Source: DAITAZ01 sp036824045
Lineage (GTDB): Bacteria; Pseudomonadota; Gammaproteobacteria; Burkholderiales; Rhodocyclaceae
Assembly (NCBI GenBank): GCA_036824045.1
Contig: DAITAZ010000015.1
Span: forward strand, 1-64,000
Direction: 5' to 3'
Length of the DNA stretch: 64,000 nucleotides
The notes beneath the pieces are model-generated. The model was not told the origin of the DNA and did no database searches. It was given only the letters and a program-made list of their open reading frames with translations. Position 1 is the stretch's first letter, and each line of letters starts with the position of its first letter. Made by a program: the position numbers and the translations under genes. Shown in pieces: positions 60,727 to 64,000 of the stretch.

Positions 60727-63276
60727 ATGATCCAATTCGCGAAAGAGACCGTTCCCATCAGCTTGGAAGACGAGATGCGTCATTCGTATCTCGATTACGC
60801 CATGAGCGTCATCGTGGGGCGTGCCCTGCCCGACGTCAGGGATGGCCTGAAACCAGTGCATCGGAGAGTGCTCTATGCGATGCATGAGTTGGGTAACGAC
60901 TGGAATCGGCCTTACAAAAAATCCGCGCGGGTCGTGGGTGATGTGATCGGTAAGTACCATCCGCATGGCGATACCGCGGTCTACGACACGATTGTGCGGA
61001 TGGCGCAGAATTTTTCGTTGCGCTACATGCTGGTGGATGGTCAGGGCAACTTTGGTTCGGTGGATGGGGACAACGCCGCCGCGATGCGATATACGGAAGT
61101 CCGCCTCGCGCGGGTTGCCCATGAGCTGCTTGCCGACATCGAGAAGGAAACCGTGGATTTCGGGCCGAATTACGACGGCTCCGAGGTGGAGCCGCTGATA
61201 CTGCCGGCCAAAATCCCCAACCTCCTCATCAACGGTAGCTCTGGTATCGCTGTCGGGATGGCAACCAATATTCCGCCCCACAATCTGAACGAAGTGGTGG
61301 ACGGTTGTCTGGCGGTACTTGCCGACCCAGATATGCCGATTGAGGAGTTGATCCGCATCATTCCGGCTCCGGATTTCCCAACAGCCGGCTTGATATACGG
61401 GGTTGCTGGTGTCCGCGAAGGCTATCTGACAGGTCGAGGCCGGGTGGTGATGCGTGCCCGGACGCACTTCGAGGACATGGACAAGGGCAATCGCCAAGCG
61501 ATCATCATCGATGAGTTGCCCTATCAAGTGAACAAGAAGGTGCTCCAGGAGCGGATCGCCGAGCTTGTGAACGACAAGAAGCTCGAGGGTATCTCCGAAA
61601 TCCGGGATGAGTCCGACAAGGACGGCATGCGGGTGGTGATCGAACTGAAGCGGGGCGAAATGCCTGAAGTTGTGCTCAACAACTTGTTCAAGCTCACTCA
61701 GTTGCAGGACACGTTCGGGATGAACATGGTCGCTCTGGTGGAAGGGCGCCCCAAGCTGCTGAACCTTAAAGAGATGCTGAGTTGCTTCCTGGCCCACCGC
61801 AGGGAAGTCGTCACCCGGCGCACGCTGTATGAACTGCGCAAGGCCAGGGAACGGGGGCACATTCTCGAGGGGTTGGCGGTTGCTCTTTCAAATATCGACG
61901 AGGTCATCGCGCTGATCAAGGCGTCGCCATCGCGCGCTGCCGCGCATGAGGGGCTGATGGGGCGCGCCTGGCGTTCGTCGCTCGTCGGCGAGATGCTTGC
62001 TCGCACCGGGGCGGAGGGCTTGAAGCCGGAGGGACTGGCGCCAGAGTATGGCTTGCAGGGCGAGGATTACCACCTTTCGGATGCCCAGGCCAAGGCGATT
62101 CTGGACATGCAACTGGCCCGTCTGACCGGGCTGGAGCAGGACAAGATCGTCGGAGAGTACCGTGAGGTGGTGGAACAGATTGTGGATCTGCTGGATATCC
62201 TGGCCAAGCCTGAGCGCATCACCCAGATCATTACCGATGAACTGAAGGCAATCCGGGAGCAATTCGGCGACGGGCGGCGCTCCGAGATCGTGCTCAACGT
62301 CCAGGACCTGGGGATCGAGGATCTGATTGCGCCGCAAGACATGGTCGTCACCCTTTCGCACACTGGCTATTTCAAGGCCCAGCCCTTGGCCGACTACCGG
62401 GCTCAGAAGCGCGGCGGACGGGGCAAGCAAGCCGCGGCGATGAAAGAGGACGACTTTGTCGATCACCTGTTCGTTGCCAACACCCACGACTACATCCTTT
62501 GTTTCTCCAACAGAGGACGGGTGTACTGGCTCAAGGTGTATGAGGTGCCTCAAGGGAGCCGAAATAGCCGTGGTAAGCCCATAGTGAACCTCTTCCCCTT
62601 GATGGAAGGGGAAAAAATCACGGCTGTGCTCCCGGTCAAGGAGTTTGACGAAAGCCATTTCGTGTTCATGGCCACGGCACAGGGAACCGTGAAGAAGACG
62701 CCGCTGACGGACTTCGCCAATCCCCGCAAGGCCGGCATTATTGCCGTCGGTCTGGATGAAGGAGATTACCTGATCGGGGTCGCGATTACGGATGGAGGTT
62801 TCGACGTGATGCTTTTCTCGGACGCAGGCAAGGCGGTGCGATTCGCGGAAGAGGATGTGCGTCCGATGGGGCGGGCCGCGCGGGGTGTGCGCGGGATGAT
62901 GCTTGAAGCGGGCCAGACTGTCATATCGATGCTGGTGGCGCGCGATGAAAGCATGAGTGTGCTAACCGCGACCGAGAACGGTTTTGGCAAACGAACGCCA
63001 ATCGCCGAGTACACCCGTCATGGCCGGGGTACAAAAGGCATGATCGCGATCCAGGCGAGTGATCGGAATGGTCGGTTGGTTGGGGCCGTGTTGGTGTCTG
63101 AAACCGATGAGTTGATGCTGATCTCGACGGGGGGGGTGTTGATCCGAACCAGCGTGCGGGATATCCGCGAAATGGGGCGCTCGACCCAGGGTGTGACGCT
63201 TATCAATCTTGATGGAGGTACGCGCTTGGCCGGGATCGAGAAGGTTGTGGAAGCCGAAGAGGAGCAGGGCGAGTAA
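60727..63276 (+). CDS. gyrA: DNA gyrase subunit A
   Basis: 849 residues, slightly shorter than E. coli GyrA. ISLEDEMRHSYLDYAMSVIVGRALPDVRDGLKPVHRR opens the breakage-reunion domain; active-site Tyr122 is in MRYTEVRLARV. The quinolone region reads HPHGDTAVYDTIVRMAQ, with Thr at the position of E. coli Ser83, as in some naturally less sensitive species. The C-terminal pinwheel contains a GyrA-box QKRGGRGKQ near 560. It introduces negative supercoils with GyrB. ATG start; its TAA overlaps the serC ATG (TAATG). Confidence 0.96.
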   Translation: MIQFAKETVPISLEDEMRHSYLDYAMSVIVGRALPDVRDGLKPVHRRVLYAMHELGNDWNRPYKKSARVVGDVIGKYHPHGDTAVYDTIVRMAQNFSLRYMLVDGQGNFGSVDGDNAAAMRYTEVRLARVAHELLADIEKETVDFGPNYDGSEVEPLILPAKIPNLLINGSSGIAVGMATNIPPHNLNEVVDGCLAVLADPDMPIEELIRIIPAPDFPTAGLIYGVAGVREGYLTGRGRVVMRARTHFEDMDKGNRQAIIIDELPYQVNKKVLQERIAELVNDKKLEGISEIRDESDKDGMRVVIELKRGEMPEVVLNNLFKLTQLQDTFGMNMVALVEGRPKLLNLKEMLSCFLAHRREVVTRRTLYELRKARERGHILEGLAVALSNIDEVIALIKASPSRAAAHEGLMGRAWRSSLVGEMLARTGAEGLKPEGLAPEYGLQGEDYHLSDAQAKAILDMQLARLTGLEQDKIVGEYREVVEQIVDLLDILAKPERITQIITDELKAIREQFGDGRRSEIVLNVQDLGIEDLIAPQDMVVTLSHTGYFKAQPLADYRAQKRGGRGKQAAAMKEDDFVDHLFVANTHDYILCFSNRGRVYWLKVYEVPQGSRNSRGKPIVNLFPLMEGEKITAVLPVKEFDESHFVFMATAQGTVKKTPLTDFANPRKAGIIAVGLDEGDYLIGVAITDGGFDVMLFSDAGKAVRFAEEDVRPMGRAARGVRGMMLEAGQTVISMLVARDESMSVLTATENGFGKRTPIAEYTRHGRGTKGMIAIQASDRNGRLVGAVLVSETDELMLISTGGVLIRTSVRDIREMGRSTQGVTLINLDGGTRLAGIEKVVEAEEEQGE

Positions 63277-64000
63277 TGGGGCGGGTTTTCAATTTCAGCG
63301 CCGGGCCGGCCACTTTGCCTGAAGAGGTGCTGCAGCAAGCTGCCGATGAGATGCTGGATTGGCACGGTAGCGGCATGGGTGTGATGGAGATGAGCCACCG
63401 TGGCAAGGAATTCTCCCGCATCATCGCTGAAGCCGAAGCAGACGTTCGGGACCTGCTGGGCATCCCCAATGAGTATCGGGTGTTGTTCCTCCAGGGCGGG
63501 GCGACTCTCCAGTTCGCGCAGATCCCCATGAACCTGCTTGCTGGAGGTTCCGCGGACTACCTGGTAACGGGTTCTTGGTCCAAGAAGGCGTACAAGGAAG
63601 CACAGCGTTTTGGTCGCGTGCGTCTCGCGGCCAGCACGGAAGGAAGCGGTTTCACCCGTTGGCCGGAACCGGGGGAACTGAGCCTCGACCCCTCGGCTGC
63701 GTATATTCATCTTTGCACCAACGAGACCATACATGGCGTCGAGGTGCTGGATGCTGCGCGGCTGCCTCGGGGGGCGGTGCCACTCGTGGCCGACATGTCG
63801 TCTCACCTGCTGTCTGCGCCGGTGGACGTCAGGCGATTCGGCTTGATTTATGGTGGCGCCCAGAAAAATGTCGGGCCGGCGGGCGTGACGCTGGTTGTAG
63901 TGCGGGAGGACCTGCTTGGTCGTGCGTCAGCGTTGACTCCACCCATTCTGGATTATTCCGTGGAAGCGGAGAACGGTTCCATGTTGAACACGCCGCCCAC
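63276..64000 (+). CDS. serC: Phosphoserine aminotransferase, 5' part
   Basis: The window ends inside this gene; about 241 codons are present. VFNFSAGPATLPEEVLQQA, the GMGVMEMSHRGKEFS block, ATLQFAQIPMNLL and the GGAQKNVGPAG motif with the PLP-binding Lys identify SerC. It makes phosphoserine from phosphohydroxypyruvate, the step before SerB. The ATG overlaps the gyrA stop codon by one base, so it is coupled to gyrA. Confidence 0.95.
   Translation, partial: MGRVFNFSAGPATLPEEVLQQAADEMLDWHGSGMGVMEMSHRGKEFSRIIAEAEADVRDLLGIPNEYRVLFLQGGATLQFAQIPMNLLAGGSADYLVTGSWSKKAYKEAQRFGRVRLAASTEGSGFTRWPEPGELSLDPSAAYIHLCTNETIHGVEVLDAARLPRGAVPLVADMSSHLLSAPVDVRRFGLIYGGAQKNVGPAGVTLVVVREDLLGRASALTPPILDYSVEAENGSMLNTPP

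Noticed and set aside
1..64000. CRISPR array, prophage or toxin-antitoxin system
   Set aside because: No regularly spaced direct repeats, phage structural genes or small paired toxin genes were seen on reading through the window.

Overview
The window reads as a chromosomal segment of a high-GC betaproteobacterium, most likely Rhodocyclales or a close relative. The basis is the mix of gene families: ubiquinone synthesis (ubiG), a NAD-linked Hox hydrogenase, OmpA paralogs beside gyrA-serC, a phasin-like protein and betaproteobacterial-type housekeeping genes. The genus is inference. Most of the window is strongly GC-rich, but about 53.8-57.6 kb (gltX to ubiG) is visibly poorer in GC.

Layout. 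0-1.2 kb: the 3' end of a tRNA-Ser with a terminator, then an 826-bp decayed IS3-family element. 1.3-10.1 kb: mutarotase (yeaD), an EthD-like protein, a large acyl-CoA-synthetase/GNAT protein (Pat type), tex, an NlpC/P60 lipoprotein, dtd, a MliC-like protein and a SIMPL protein. 10.3-14.3 kb: GDP-mannose synthesis (manC) facing a minus-strand chain of mtfA, a GDP-mannose hydrolase, a DUF protein and a LysE-type exporter joined by short overlaps. 14.4-20.8 kb: relA with an elaborate 5' region (sigma-54-like site and a 22-codon ORF), trhP, a phasin-like gene, and aroG-serB. 20.8-31 kb: slyD and bcp with an unusually long overlap, an alcohol dehydrogenase, a YqaA-like protein, a secreted unknown, mfd, comEC and a hydrolase. 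31.2-37.4 kb: small genes followed by hoxF-hoxUY-hoxH-hoxW, in which diaphorase subunit HoxU and hydrogenase small subunit HoxY form one reading frame. 37.3-43 kb: a giant DUF748 protein, yaaA and a cytosolic carboxypeptidase. 43-49.5 kb: flagellar filament genes fliC-flaG-fliD-fliS-fliT-fliK-fhlB, preceded (49.6-53.7 kb) by a diguanylate cyclase and a NarL-type response regulator with a receiver-PAS histidine kinase. 54-64 kb: gltX, a phosphodiesterase-family protein, tRNA-Leu(UAA), ubiG, two OmpA-family paralogs on either side of an amidohydrolase, gyrA and the start of serC.

How the genes work together. The hox genes encode a complete cytoplasmic NAD-reducing [NiFe] hydrogenase plus its C-terminal protease; no hyp maturation genes or hox regulators are present, so those must lie elsewhere. 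The flagellar genes form a filament-assembly unit (filament, cap, chaperones) with a sigma-28-like promoter before fliC. Many neighbours are joined by ATGA/GTGA overlaps, so translational coupling is common here.

Limits: all family names come from motif recognition, with no database search. The most unusual points are the HoxU-HoxY fusion with an in-frame internal start site, the relA 5' region, the slyD/bcp overlap and the OmpA pair.
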